DNA from: CG2-30-40-21 sp043806395
GTDB lineage: Bacteria > UBA9089 > CG2-30-40-21
Direction of reading: 5' to 3'
Assembly (NCBI GenBank): GCA_043806395.1
Contig: JAZDHC010000054.1
Span: 1-9,804, forward strand
Length of the DNA: 9,804 bases
Shown: in pieces, positions 1-5,871 of the stretch
How positions within the stretch are numbered: position 1 is the stretch's first letter
Layout of the letters: each line of letters begins with the position of its first letter
Translations under genes and position numbers: made by a program
Notes under the pieces: model-generated
The model's database searches: none
What the model saw: only the letters and a program-made list of their open reading frames with translations
What the model was told of the DNA's origin: nothing

Positions 1-573
1 TTTTTATATTCCTCTTTGTGAGGGATTAACCATGTTACAATTTTACTATTTCTGATCCAATCACGCTTTGGCGTTTGAAGAGGTTCTCTGAAAATCGCAC
101 ATCCATTCTTTTTAAGTATTCGCGAAATTTCCTTGACTGATTCTTCAACATTCACATGATGCAAAATATCCACTCCAACTATTATATCAAAAAAGTCTGG
201 GGGATAATCAAGATTCTCCGATACTTGAACAGAAAATGTTACCTTGTCTGTTAACCCATATTTTTCAGCTAATATCATAGCGTTTTCAATGCGTTGGTCA
301 GAAATATCGAACCCATATACTTGATAACCCATCCTCGCATATCTTAGTGCCTCAACACCATTTCCACAACCAAAGTCAAGTAGCTTTTGTTCGGGATGAA
401 TAAAATATTGTTGTACAAAATTATAAACAAACCCATAGGAATTCCAATGCCTGAAATTTCTCTTTGAATAGTGATCAAAATCAATTGTACTAATTAGCTT
501 GTCCTTTTCATATTTATTTATTTGCTCTTTTTGATCGGTAGTTAATATCGGTAGTTAATTTTGATGGTTCCAT
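1..573 (-). pseudogene. Class I SAM-dependent methyltransferase, frameshifted and cut by the window edge
   Basis: Reading leftward from ATG at 573-571, the sequence encodes a class I (Rossmann-fold) SAM methyltransferase. Motif I is clear as LLDFGCGNG (about 398-372), followed by an acidic strand end, YGFDIS, and later the family's DIIVGVDILHHV and EISRILKKNG segments. The substrate is unknown; its place beside an acyltransferase would fit modification of a small molecule or sugar. AAAGGGAAAGAG lies just before the ATG as a plausible ribosome binding site. The frame is broken: a perfect 13-bp tandem duplication (534-559) shifts it, so the ATG now gives only a 19-residue peptide ending MEPSKLTTD...ANK. 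Removing one copy joins MEPSKLTTD to QKEQINKYEK and restores an open frame to position 1. No in-frame ATG, GTG or TTG follows until inside the SAM domain. The 3' end lies outside the window. The family call is firm; the loss of function is inferred. Confidence 0.8.
534..559. repeat. Perfect 13-bp tandem duplication in the methyltransferase 5' end
   Basis: ATCGGTAGTTAAT occurs twice without a gap, at 534-546 and 547-559. Thirteen is not a multiple of three, so the duplication destroys the reading frame nine codons after the start. Collapsing it gives one continuous methyltransferase frame, which marks it as a recent event or an assembly error. Confidence 0.9.
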
Positions 574-835
574 GTTTGCTCTTTCCCTTTAAGAGATGAA
601 TTCAACATTCTAAAAGCGTTGTATAGGTGGTTCAATATTTATAAGATGTTATAACAATTCTTGATACAAAAACTTAACATAATTTTCAATACTTACAATC
701 CTTACATTGGACGAAATTGCCTCATACAGCATGTCAACAACTTACAACATTTGTCAAGTCGTGAGTTTTGTAGCTATATCTTCCTGTTTTTCATCTCCAC
801 GGGTAAGATACTAAAGTCTTCCTCTTTTACATCAA
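574..835. other. Intergenic region without a supported gene
   Basis: This AT-rich stretch lies between the methyltransferase start and the hairpin beyond the PEP-CTERM gene. No family-like coding sequence was seen in any frame; a short plus-strand open frame here has no recognisable content and no ribosome binding site. A weak minus-strand promoter candidate, TTGAAA, 17 bp, TATCAA, lies near 659-690 and could serve the methyltransferase. Confidence 0.5.
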
Positions 836-874
836 GAGCCGACCACCCAAAGGACAATCGGCTCCTGATTTTTT
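836..874. terminator. Hairpin beyond the PEP-CTERM gene, candidate terminator
   Basis: GAGCCGA (836-842) pairs with TCGGCTC (858-864) around a 15-nt loop. A run of six T follows on the plus strand (869-874). On the minus strand, the direction of the PEP-CTERM gene, the stem is preceded by six A and followed by the weaker TTGATGT. It lies about 50 bp beyond the PEP-CTERM stop codon and may end that transcript, although the better T tract is on the other strand. Confidence 0.45.
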
Positions 875-915
875 CATTACCTTACTTTATCTAAGTTTCG
901 CACAATCGTTCTCTT

Positions 916-1821
916 TTAACTCTTTCTACTTCTCCTTCTCATTACGCCAAAACCAGCTAAGCCTGCCAACACCAAACTTATAGTGCATGGTTCAGGAACT
1001 GCTTGTACCTCAAGTCTGCTTTCAACATAAAAGGTAGGTGCAACACTAACCACACCCGGAGAGGTAGGAACCCTCATCGCTATTGCCTGCACTCCTGTTG
1101 GAGGCTGGACAATCGTATTCCATCTATTATCCTGTGTTAAAGAAGAATTAAGAGGATCAAGAGCTACCTTACCTGTACCTCTACTAATTAAATCATCCAC
1201 TATTGCCTTAGTATTACCAACATAATCATCATCAACAACACGAGCAGCAAAACCTACTCTCCCCCCAGACAGAACTACATTTGGAATTGGCCAGTTAGCA
1301 GCACCACCACCCCAAGCAGGCTGTAAGTCATTTACCATTTGCCAGTTAGAACCAGGTGCAGTCTCTGAACTCTTTCCTAATAGACCTGAACTTGATTCCA
1401 AATTAATATATGCTCTTACATTTGTCAACACATCGTTCGCATTGGCATACACATAATATCTTACATCCAGATATGTCTTTCCTGGAAGCAACATATACTC
1501 TACGCCTATTTCTGCATTAGCTATTGCTTTGCTAAATTGATACTTATTGCTATAAGTACCAATCGAATCTACCCACTTCGTACCAAGAGCATAAGCTGTT
1601 GGGCTATTCAATTGTTGAGCAGGATTAATTTGATCTGCAAACACAAAGAAACTAAAACTCTCCAGCAAGTTTACATCACCTACAAAACCTGCTGATGTTA
1701 CTACCCCATCTTCAATCGTATACTGAACTATCGAATTATTTAAATTAATTGTTGTTGCTGAAACCTGACCAGTCCAACACAACAATCCTACAATTAACAA
1801 TCCTAATAAACTTTTTCTCAT
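916..1821 (-). CDS. PEP-CTERM sorting-signal protein, secreted or surface-anchored
   Basis: This is a predicted exported protein of about 301 residues. The N-terminus has a signal peptide (MRKSLLGLLIVGLLCW, then a small-residue cleavage region near VSATT). The C-terminus carries a PEP-CTERM signal: VPEP, a hydrophobic stretch (ISLVLAGLAGFGVM) and a basic end (RRRSRKS). In known PEP-CTERM systems an exosortase recognises this tail in the cell envelope; no exosortase gene is in the window. The mature region is rich in Asn, Val, Gly and Ser, looks beta-rich, and matches no family I recognise. Two in-frame ATGs exist. The one at 1821 is preferred because GGAG lies 9 nt upstream; the one at 1827 leaves only 3 nt and would give 303 residues. 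A promoter about 100 bp upstream suggests it is transcribed alone. A Cys directly follows PEP in the motif. Confidence 0.85.
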   Translation of the reverse strand: MRKSLLGLLIVGLLCWTGQVSATTINLNNSIVQYTIEDGVVTSAGFVGDVNLLESFSFFVFADQINPAQQLNSPTAYALGTKWVDSIGTYSNKYQFSKAIANAEIGVEYMLLPGKTYLDVRYYVYANANDVLTNVRAYINLESSSGLLGKSSETAPGSNWQMVNDLQPAWGGGAANWPIPNVVLSGGRVGFAARVVDDDYVGNTKAIVDDLISRGTGKVALDPLNSSLTQDNRWNTIVQPPTGVQAIAMRVPTSPGVVSVAPTFYVESRLEVQAVPEPCTISLVLAGLAGFGVMRRRSRKS

Positions 1822-1920
1822 TGTCATTTTCTCCTTTTTTTATCTATAAACATAACTACTATTTATCTTAAATTCGCCTCAATAATGAATAGCGAACCAA
1901 TTTTTTTTATAACACCATTA

Positions 1921-1949
1921 AACATACACTATAATTTGCAATTTGTCAA
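1921..1949 (-). promoter_or_regulatory. Sigma-70-like promoter for the PEP-CTERM gene
   Basis: On the minus strand a perfect TTGACA (-35, 1944-1949) is followed after exactly 17 bp by TATGTT (-10, 1921-1926). This leaves a leader of about 90-100 nt before the ATG at 1821. The spacing and orientation fit the PEP-CTERM gene well. Confidence 0.6.
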
Positions 1950-1967
1950 GAAAAATTTTATCATTTT

Positions 1968-2314
1968 TTACGAGACCGTTGGTGAGCGTTGCGTAGCCCC
2001 CCTTGCCATATCTACACTCTCAGGCATTGTTTGACCCCATTTGCTGCCATGTTTTGTTTTGCTTGACATTTTGGAGTCCCATAAAACGCCCAAGCGGGTC
2101 ATTAACCAACTGATTGACAGCTTTTCTTGTTGGTTGAGTAATTCTTTAATTAGAGCAATATAAACATAGCTAATTTTTCGAGTTTTTGAGCTTTGTTTTT
2201 CCATACAGATTCTCGTTCAACAGCTCGTGCATGTTGCGATTTCCAGTAGTTAGCTTGTTGACGAAGCTCAATCCATACTTCGTTAGTTTCTGTTTCTAAA
2301 GGTTTTATAAGCAT
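1968..2314 (-). pseudogene. Degenerate N-terminal remnant of a probable IS66-like transposase
   Basis: A broken coding sequence is spread over frames. The first frame runs from ATG at 2314 to a stop at 2150 (54 residues) and includes NEVWIELRQQANYWKSQH and WKNKAQKLEKL. The match then moves to another frame (stop at 1968) with ALIKELLNQQEKL, and to a third with a GRF segment and TWQQMGSN. A charged coiled-coil start with LRxQANYWxSxHxRAxxRE, then a GRK-like and a GQQ-like segment, is how I recall the N-terminus of IS66-related transposases. The catalytic DDE domain is absent. The 78-residue open frame 1968-2204 is not a real gene: its first residues are out of frame with the remnant. At least two frameshifts plus truncation indicate a decayed insertion-sequence fossil. 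The family name is from memory and moderately certain. Confidence 0.5.
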
Positions 2315-2320
2315 GAATAT

Positions 2321-2349
2321 ATTATACCATAAAACGAAAGATGTGTCCA
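2321..2349 (-). promoter_or_regulatory. Strong sigma-70-like promoter abutting the transposase remnant
   Basis: On the minus strand TGGACA (2344-2349) is followed after exactly 17 bp by a perfect TATAAT (2321-2326). Transcription would start close to the ATG at 2314, giving an almost leaderless message; no ribosome binding site lies between. It could be the original IS promoter. Confidence 0.5.
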
Positions 2350-2414
2350 GTCTTTTTTAGAATATTTTTGAGGAAAGACTATAAGGTAGAACTGGGTTTA
2401 CCGAATATTTACAT

Positions 2415-3446
2415 TTATTGTAAGGACAGGGCTTGCCCCTGTCCGCTATAACCTTTCTTGTGCTTGGCTGTTGGACAAACAAGAACCCTTAAATTAATGG
2501 GCTTGAACCCATTCTTTATTTTAGGCAGAAAAAATGAATCATATTGTTTCTGAATAAAATATCCCGCTATTAAAACCAGTGGTAACCCGCAAAAAATGAC
2601 ATAGAGTGCTTTCAGCGACTTATCGGCCGGACAATAAATCTGTAACAATATGGTTAGAATAGGTCTGTGAAACAAGTAAACGCAAAAAGACGAATAAGAA
2701 ATAAACCCGATAAATTTACTTTGTTTAATATTTTTCGATAATTTTGACAAAAAATATGCATTAATAACCGTTAAAAACATAATTACATTTAAAATAATTA
2801 TATCCGCAAAAGAAATCTTCGAAAAAAGTGCAGGTTTTGCTGGAATGAATAGAACGGTTTTGGGATAAATAAATACTATGTACATGGTTGCGATTACAAC
2901 TAAAGAAAAAAAAGAAAAAAGGAATCTTTTCAAGTTTATTTTTTCCAGTAATTCTGTCCTGGCTGATATTATACCTGAAATAAAAACCGGAAGATATAGA
3001 ATAAATCTATAATCGCCAATACCCAGAAACATTTTTCCCAATAACCATAAAACCACGATCAGACATATTACGACACTCATTCTGATTTTTGAATTGCCAC
3101 ATTGAGAAATGATCGTAAAAATATAATAATATCCTAAAATTAACCCAACATACCATAATGTCTGAACCGGGTCGCAATATTTTGAGGACAAAATAACCTG
3201 CAACCCCAATAAATGAACTAAGATAGAAAAAAAATTCAAATGATCAATTGTATTCCTGAATAAAAAAATAAAACAACAATATGCTATAAAATATAAGGGG
3301 ATGATCCTAATATATCTTTTAGATAGAAAGTTTACAACGCCCTTGAATCCCTTTATCCCTTGATTATTAAATTCAAGTAAAAATCCAGAAATAAAAATGA
3401 AAATTCCAAGTCCGAAATAACGGTTCAGAGTATTTATAAATGACAT
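2415..3446 (-). CDS. Acyltransferase_3 (OafA-like) membrane protein, 5'-truncated
   Basis: The 343-residue product is highly hydrophobic, with about nine membrane segments, and matches the acyltransferase_3 family that transfers acyl groups to surface sugars. Family marks are GLGIFIFISGFLLEF near the start, LSKRYIRIIPLYF, TLWYVGLILGYY and CVYLFHRPILTILLQIYC near the end. ATG 3446 is only the first usable start. The same frame stays open upstream and encodes SIAIIIIFFHHL, the first membrane segment with the conserved His, which this start leaves out. That frame runs into the MITE at 3533-3723 and hits a stop at 3552-3554, so the first 15-20 codons, including the usual N-terminal Arg, are gone. 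The family-like C-terminus ends near IQKQYDSFFLPKIKN; the last 25-30 residues are encoded by palindromic repeats. The gene is probably inactive. It is markedly AT-rich compared with leuS and rpsI. Confidence 0.75.
   Translation of the reverse strand: MSFINTLNRYFGLGIFIFISGFLLEFNNQGIKGFKGVVNFLSKRYIRIIPLYFIAYCCFIFLFRNTIDHLNFFSILVHLLGLQVILSSKYCDPVQTLWYVGLILGYYYIFTIISQCGNSKIRMSVVICLIVVLWLLGKMFLGIGDYRFILYLPVFISGIISARTELLEKINLKRFLFSFFSLVVIATMYIVFIYPKTVLFIPAKPALFSKISFADIIILNVIMFLTVINAYFLSKLSKNIKQSKFIGFISYSSFCVYLFHRPILTILLQIYCPADKSLKALYVIFCGLPLVLIAGYFIQKQYDSFFLPKIKNGFKPINLRVLVCPTAKHKKGYSGQGQALSLQ
2424..2444. repeat. Palindromic repeat inside the acyltransferase 3' end
   Basis: GGACAGGG (2424-2431), a 5-nt spacer and CCCTGTCC (2437-2444) form a perfect 8-bp stem. 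The same stem recurs at 3567-3587 inside a MITE, so this is a member of a dispersed family. It encodes the GQGQALS part of the acyltransferase tail. Confidence 0.85.
2455..2513. repeat. Two further short inverted repeats in the acyltransferase tail
   Basis: TTCTTGT (2455-2461) pairs with ACAAGAA (2479-2485), and AATGGG (2496-2501) pairs with CCCATT (2508-2513). With the palindrome at 2424-2444 they form three consecutive small hairpins that fill the tail past the family-like end of the protein. Confidence 0.6.
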
Positions 3447-3536
3447 ATCTGCATTTATACCGAAATTATTTAGGTTGTAAAAATTAATAATATAATCTTT
3501 AAGATGATGAAAAAAAATAATTATTATGGCAATCGA
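3447..3536 (-). pseudogene. Stranded N-terminal codons of the acyltransferase
   Basis: In frame with the acyltransferase, these codons give SIAIIIIFFHHLKDYIINFY and on to GINADM. This looks like the first membrane segment and its conserved His, typical of acyltransferase_3 proteins. There is no ATG, GTG or TTG in frame here, and the frame enters the inverted repeat of the MITE. These codons are therefore probably not translated. Confidence 0.65.
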
Positions 3537-3723
3537 CAGGCTGTTACGGAACTAAAGTTGTCGTAGGGACAGGGCTCGTCCCTGTCCGTAAAACGCATCA
3601 AATGGTCACAAACGCAACGGAATAATCAACAGACGGACACCCACAAGGGGATGTCCCTACGAAATACGGACAACATATTGTACGCATCTCCTGTCAAATT
3701 CCCATTCCGTAACAGCCTGCCGA
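3533..3723. mobile_element. MITE with 19-bp terminal inverted repeats (191 bp)
   Basis: The left end, 3533-3551 (TCGACAGGCTGTTACGGAA), is repeated inverted at 3705-3723 with 18 of 19 bases matching. It holds no open frame of note. It ends 5 bp from the stop codon of the GspC-like gene and cuts into the 5' end of the acyltransferase. No clear target-site duplication is visible, which fits a deletion next to the element. It contains the nested element at 3562-3661. Confidence 0.8.
3562..3661. mobile_element. CGTAGGGACA-bracketed double-hairpin element nested in the MITE
   Basis: CGTAGGGACA (3562-3571) and TGTCCCTACG (3652-3661) are perfect inverted ends. Inside lie one hairpin GGACAGGG/CCCTGTCC (3567-3587) and a second, imperfect one (3635-3656). 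The layout of outer bracket plus two hairpins matches the elements at 9017-9078 and 9734-9795, although the stem sequences differ. Confidence 0.75.
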
Positions 3724-3728
3724 CCATT

Positions 3729-4232
3729 TTAATGCGGGTATTCAAGATAAAGTATCCTTTCCTGTCCATCTTTTTTCAACACCAATGAGTCTTTTGTAAT
3801 CCGTACAGCCTGATAAGAATCTATGGTATCGTTACACCCAATTAGCATATTTTGAGCTTGATTGGATGCCTTTATTATGGCTATTGCTCCCTGTGACCCT
3901 TGAATTACTCCCTGAAGGTGATATGTTACCTCTGGAGGAGAAATTGGTGGATTGGTTTCTGTGATTAAATGACTCTCTATCCCTGGCAAGGACTCAACTG
4001 GTGTTTGCTTAATGAGTCCAAACAACCTGCCTGAAGACAATACAGCATATTCTTCCAGTTCTTTAGTCGGTGTCATCAAGGCAAGGGGTAGCTTTATCCT
4101 TGTAGCTTTTACCCCCTGCACACCCTTTTCTGATATGTAGACAGGGATCAGGGAAAGAATTATACAAAGCAACAAAAACAAGCTGACAACAATGAATAAT
4201 ATCTTGTTTGTTAATTTAATTTTATTCAACAT
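3729..4232 (-). CDS. GspC/PilP-like inner-membrane protein (type II secretion or type IV pilus)
   Basis: This 167-residue protein has a short basic N-terminus, one membrane segment (about residues 11-33), a linker with Pro-rich stretches, and a C-terminal small beta domain like the homology region of GspC or PilP: YHLQGVIQGSQGAIAIIKA, then IGCNDTIDSYQAVRITKDSLVLKK and a final ERILYLEY strand. In GspC this periplasmic domain contacts the secretin; in PilP it links PilN/PilO to PilQ. The pattern of strand, Gly turn, 'vGd.i.gy.v..I..d.vvL..dG' favours GspC. The ATG overlaps the upstream stop codon by 7 nt (ATGTTGA), so it is probably translationally coupled to the PilO-like gene. GAAAGGG just upstream is a modest ribosome binding site. 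The other pilus or secretion genes are not in the window. Confidence 0.65.
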   Translation of the reverse strand: MLNKIKLTNKILFIVVSLFLLLCIILSLIPVYISEKGVQGVKATRIKLPLALMTPTKELEEYAVLSSGRLFGLIKQTPVESLPGIESHLITETNPPISPPEVTYHLQGVIQGSQGAIAIIKASNQAQNMLIGCNDTIDSYQAVRITKDSLVLKKDGQERILYLEYPH

Positions 4233-4783
4233 GCTGCCCTTTCTTCTCCCCTATGAACAGCCACAATCCTCATCTCAACCTCAAGATAGCCTGATGAGAT
4301 AAGCACAGATAACTGATTTACCTGATAGAGCTTACCACTATTTTTTAATCTATACAAAATATCTGTTAATCCTTGAGCAGAGGTTTTTAGTTTAAGATTA
4401 ACCCCTATTTGAGCATATCCCAAACCCATCTCTTTTTCCGGTAAAACATCTATTCTGATGATAGAATCTCTTTTGTCGCTAAGTATTCCTTGAATATCCT
4501 CAAGCAGGCAGGTTGTAGAAAGTGTTGGGATTTTATTCTGATAACATTGAGTTTCAAATTGGGATAATGTCTTTTGAATCTGGCAACACTGTTGTGTATA
4601 AAATTCTGCATTTTGCAGACAATCCCTATAATTTTCTAATTTAGCATTAGCCTGCTTAAACTCACGGTGTATCTTGAGATATTGATTTATTTCATGCTTC
4701 CATAACCCAAGCATAAAAATAATTATCAGGATAAATATTCCTGATGTCTTAAGTATTGTTTTATTTTGAATAATATTTTTCAT
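4226..4783 (-). CDS. PilO/GspM-like inner-membrane assembly protein
   Basis: This is a 185-residue bitopic protein: one membrane helix near residues 12-27 (TSGIFILIIIFMLGLW), a predicted coiled coil (about 30-80) and a C-terminal alpha/beta region (about 105-180) with alternating strands, such as IIRIDVLP, IGVNLKLKT, LTDILYRLKNSGKLYQV and YLEVEMRIVAVH. This order is typical of PilO and GspM, which form the inner-membrane platform of type IV pili or type II secretion. The LTDILYRLKNSGKLYQV part fits the ferredoxin-like domain of PilO well. The coiled coil is unusually rich in Cys, with a CC pair. The ribosome binding site is weak (GAGTAG). Only 24 bp upstream lies the MITE at 4808-4959, so the usual preceding gene (pilN or gspL) is missing. 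It overlaps the GspC-like gene and the two probably work together. Confidence 0.6.
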   Translation of the reverse strand: MKNIIQNKTILKTSGIFILIIIFMLGLWKHEINQYLKIHREFKQANAKLENYRDCLQNAEFYTQQCCQIQKTLSQFETQCYQNKIPTLSTTCLLEDIQGILSDKRDSIIRIDVLPEKEMGLGYAQIGVNLKLKTSAQGLTDILYRLKNSGKLYQVNQLSVLISSGYLEVEMRIVAVHRGEERAAC

Positions 4784-4807
4784 TGTAACTACTCAGGTTG
4801 TTTAGTC

Positions 4808-4959
4808 GTCAAGAAAAAATAACTTGTACAGTCGTGTCACCAATACATCTTGACTGGCTTCGTTGTTCGGAGCAATCATACAGTAGTATGCTCGCTTCTC
4901 ACGCCTTGCCAGCCAAGCGTCTTGAGTGACTCTTGGTGTACAACTTATTTTTTCTTGAC
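4808..4959. mobile_element. MITE with 23-bp terminal inverted repeats (152 bp)
   Basis: The ends 4808-4830 and 4937-4959 are inverted copies differing at one base (GTCAAGAAAAAATAA, then C or G, then TTGTACA). Further inverted pairs inside (CTTGACTGGC/GCCAGCCAAG, and CATAC-AGTA-GTATG) make it one long fold-back. TTAGTC occurs just outside both ends (4802-4807 and 4963-4968), a possible target-site duplication with a 3-bp offset. Its core shares GTTGTTC and TCACGCCTTGC with the MITE at 8948-9151. It separates motA from the PilO-like gene. Confidence 0.8.
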
Positions 4960-4964
4960 TCCTT

Positions 4965-5073
4965 AGTCTGTAGTCTGTAGGTTTTTAGTGCATGGAAAAT
5001 CACCAAGAACCTTCTGGTTACCTGATATTATTTCCCTCCTACAGCCTATAGCCTAATAGTCTACAGCCTAATA
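4965..5073. repeat. Inverted pair of GGCTGTAG-type short repeat arrays
   Basis: AGTCTGTAGTCTGTAGG (4965-4981) faces the longer array 5038-5073, which on the plus strand is made of CCTACAGCC, TATAGCC and CTACAGCC units. About 55 bp of unassigned sequence lies between them, including AACCAGAAGGTT, a small palindrome on the minus strand. The longer array ends exactly at the motA stop codon. The same repeat words bracket the MITE between rplM and rpsI. Confidence 0.65.
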
Positions 5074-5856
5074 TCATTCTATTGATTTCACTGGATAACC
5101 AGTTGGTGAAAAGAATGCCTTTAACTTTTCCTCAACGATTCTCGGATTATCCCCGGCCTGAATAGCCAGAACACCAGTCATGATCAAATCACGCTGAAAT
5201 GTTTCTTCATGATCAAGGAACTTTAGCTTACCAGCAACCGGGATCAATACCAGATTAGCCAGAGCCACACCATAAAATGAAGCAACGAAAGCGATAGCCA
5301 GAGAGTGGATTGTTGTCATCATGTCTCCACCACCCATCTTACTGAGAGCACCGGTTAACCCCATGATAGCTCCAAGGATTCCCATGGTTGGTGCCATACC
5401 GCCTGCGCCCATAAACCATTCCTCACCCATCTTATGCCTTACCTTCATATTCGCAGTATCTATATCCATCACTGCTTCGATTAACTCCGGGTCAACCCCA
5501 TCAACCACCAACTGAATGCCTTTTTTCAAGAAACGGTCATGAATGCCTTCAATATCTCCCTCTAAAGCCAATAACCCTTCCCTTCGTGCCTTCTGGGCAA
5601 AGTTTAATATAATAGTAATGATCTCTCCCAGATTATGTGGTGTATTAAAGTATGCCATCTTAATCCAGTTACCAGCATTAAGGTTATGTTTTAGATCAAA
5701 ACTTGCCATTGTTGACAAAAATGTCCCGGCTCCAATCATCACTGTTGCAGGTATATTCATATATCCACTACCTACTATTCCGGCTTCCTCTAACATTATA
5801 GCTGCAACCATGGCTATCGACGCTCCAACAGTACCACAAAATGTTGAAATATCCAT
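5074..5856 (-). CDS. motA: Flagellar motor stator protein MotA
   Basis: MotA forms, with MotB, the ion-conducting stator that drives the flagellum. The 260-residue length is normal. Four membrane segments lie near residues 8-24, 33-52, 150-172 and 184-208. The cytoplasmic loop has FAQKARREGLLALE, where R91 and E99 fit the charged residues that contact FliG (R90 and E98 in E. coli). GGMAPTMGILGAIMGL carries the conserved TM3 proline (P156), and VASFYGVALANLVLIPVAGK carries the TM4 proline (P206). GVLAIQAGDNPRIVEEKL is the family's C-terminal signature. GGAGG lies 6 nt before the ATG. The gene starts 15 bp after leuS, so it is probably co-transcribed with it, an unusual pairing. motB, usually immediately downstream, is absent; repeat arrays and a MITE stand in its place. 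Whether the ion is H+ or Na+ cannot be told. Confidence 0.93.
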   Translation of the reverse strand: MDISTFCGTVGASIAMVAAIMLEEAGIVGSGYMNIPATVMIGAGTFLSTMASFDLKHNLNAGNWIKMAYFNTPHNLGEIITIILNFAQKARREGLLALEGDIEGIHDRFLKKGIQLVVDGVDPELIEAVMDIDTANMKVRHKMGEEWFMGAGGMAPTMGILGAIMGLTGALSKMGGGDMMTTIHSLAIAFVASFYGVALANLVLIPVAGKLKFLDHEETFQRDLIMTGVLAIQAGDNPRIVEEKLKAFFSPTGYPVKSIE

Positions 5857-5871
5857 TATTAACCTCCGTGC

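Noticed and set aside
780..880. Possible riboswitch (c-di-GMP type) in the region beyond the PEP-CTERM gene
   Set aside because: Only one simple hairpin is present; the conserved unpaired elements of that class are missing, and it lies downstream of a gene rather than before one.
661..894. Plus-strand open frame of 77 codons
   Set aside because: There is no ribosome binding site or family-like content, it starts with TTG rather than ATG, and it runs through the hairpin at 836-864.
1968..2204. A genuine 78-residue hypothetical protein
   Set aside because: Its start is out of frame with the transposase-like similarity, which shifts between three frames across the region; it is better explained as a pseudogene.
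4990..5037. Remnant of motB with its ribosome binding site (AGGAGGG on the minus strand)
   Set aside because: The short open stretch behind it has no MotB-like sequence and no standard start codon, and it runs into the repeat array.
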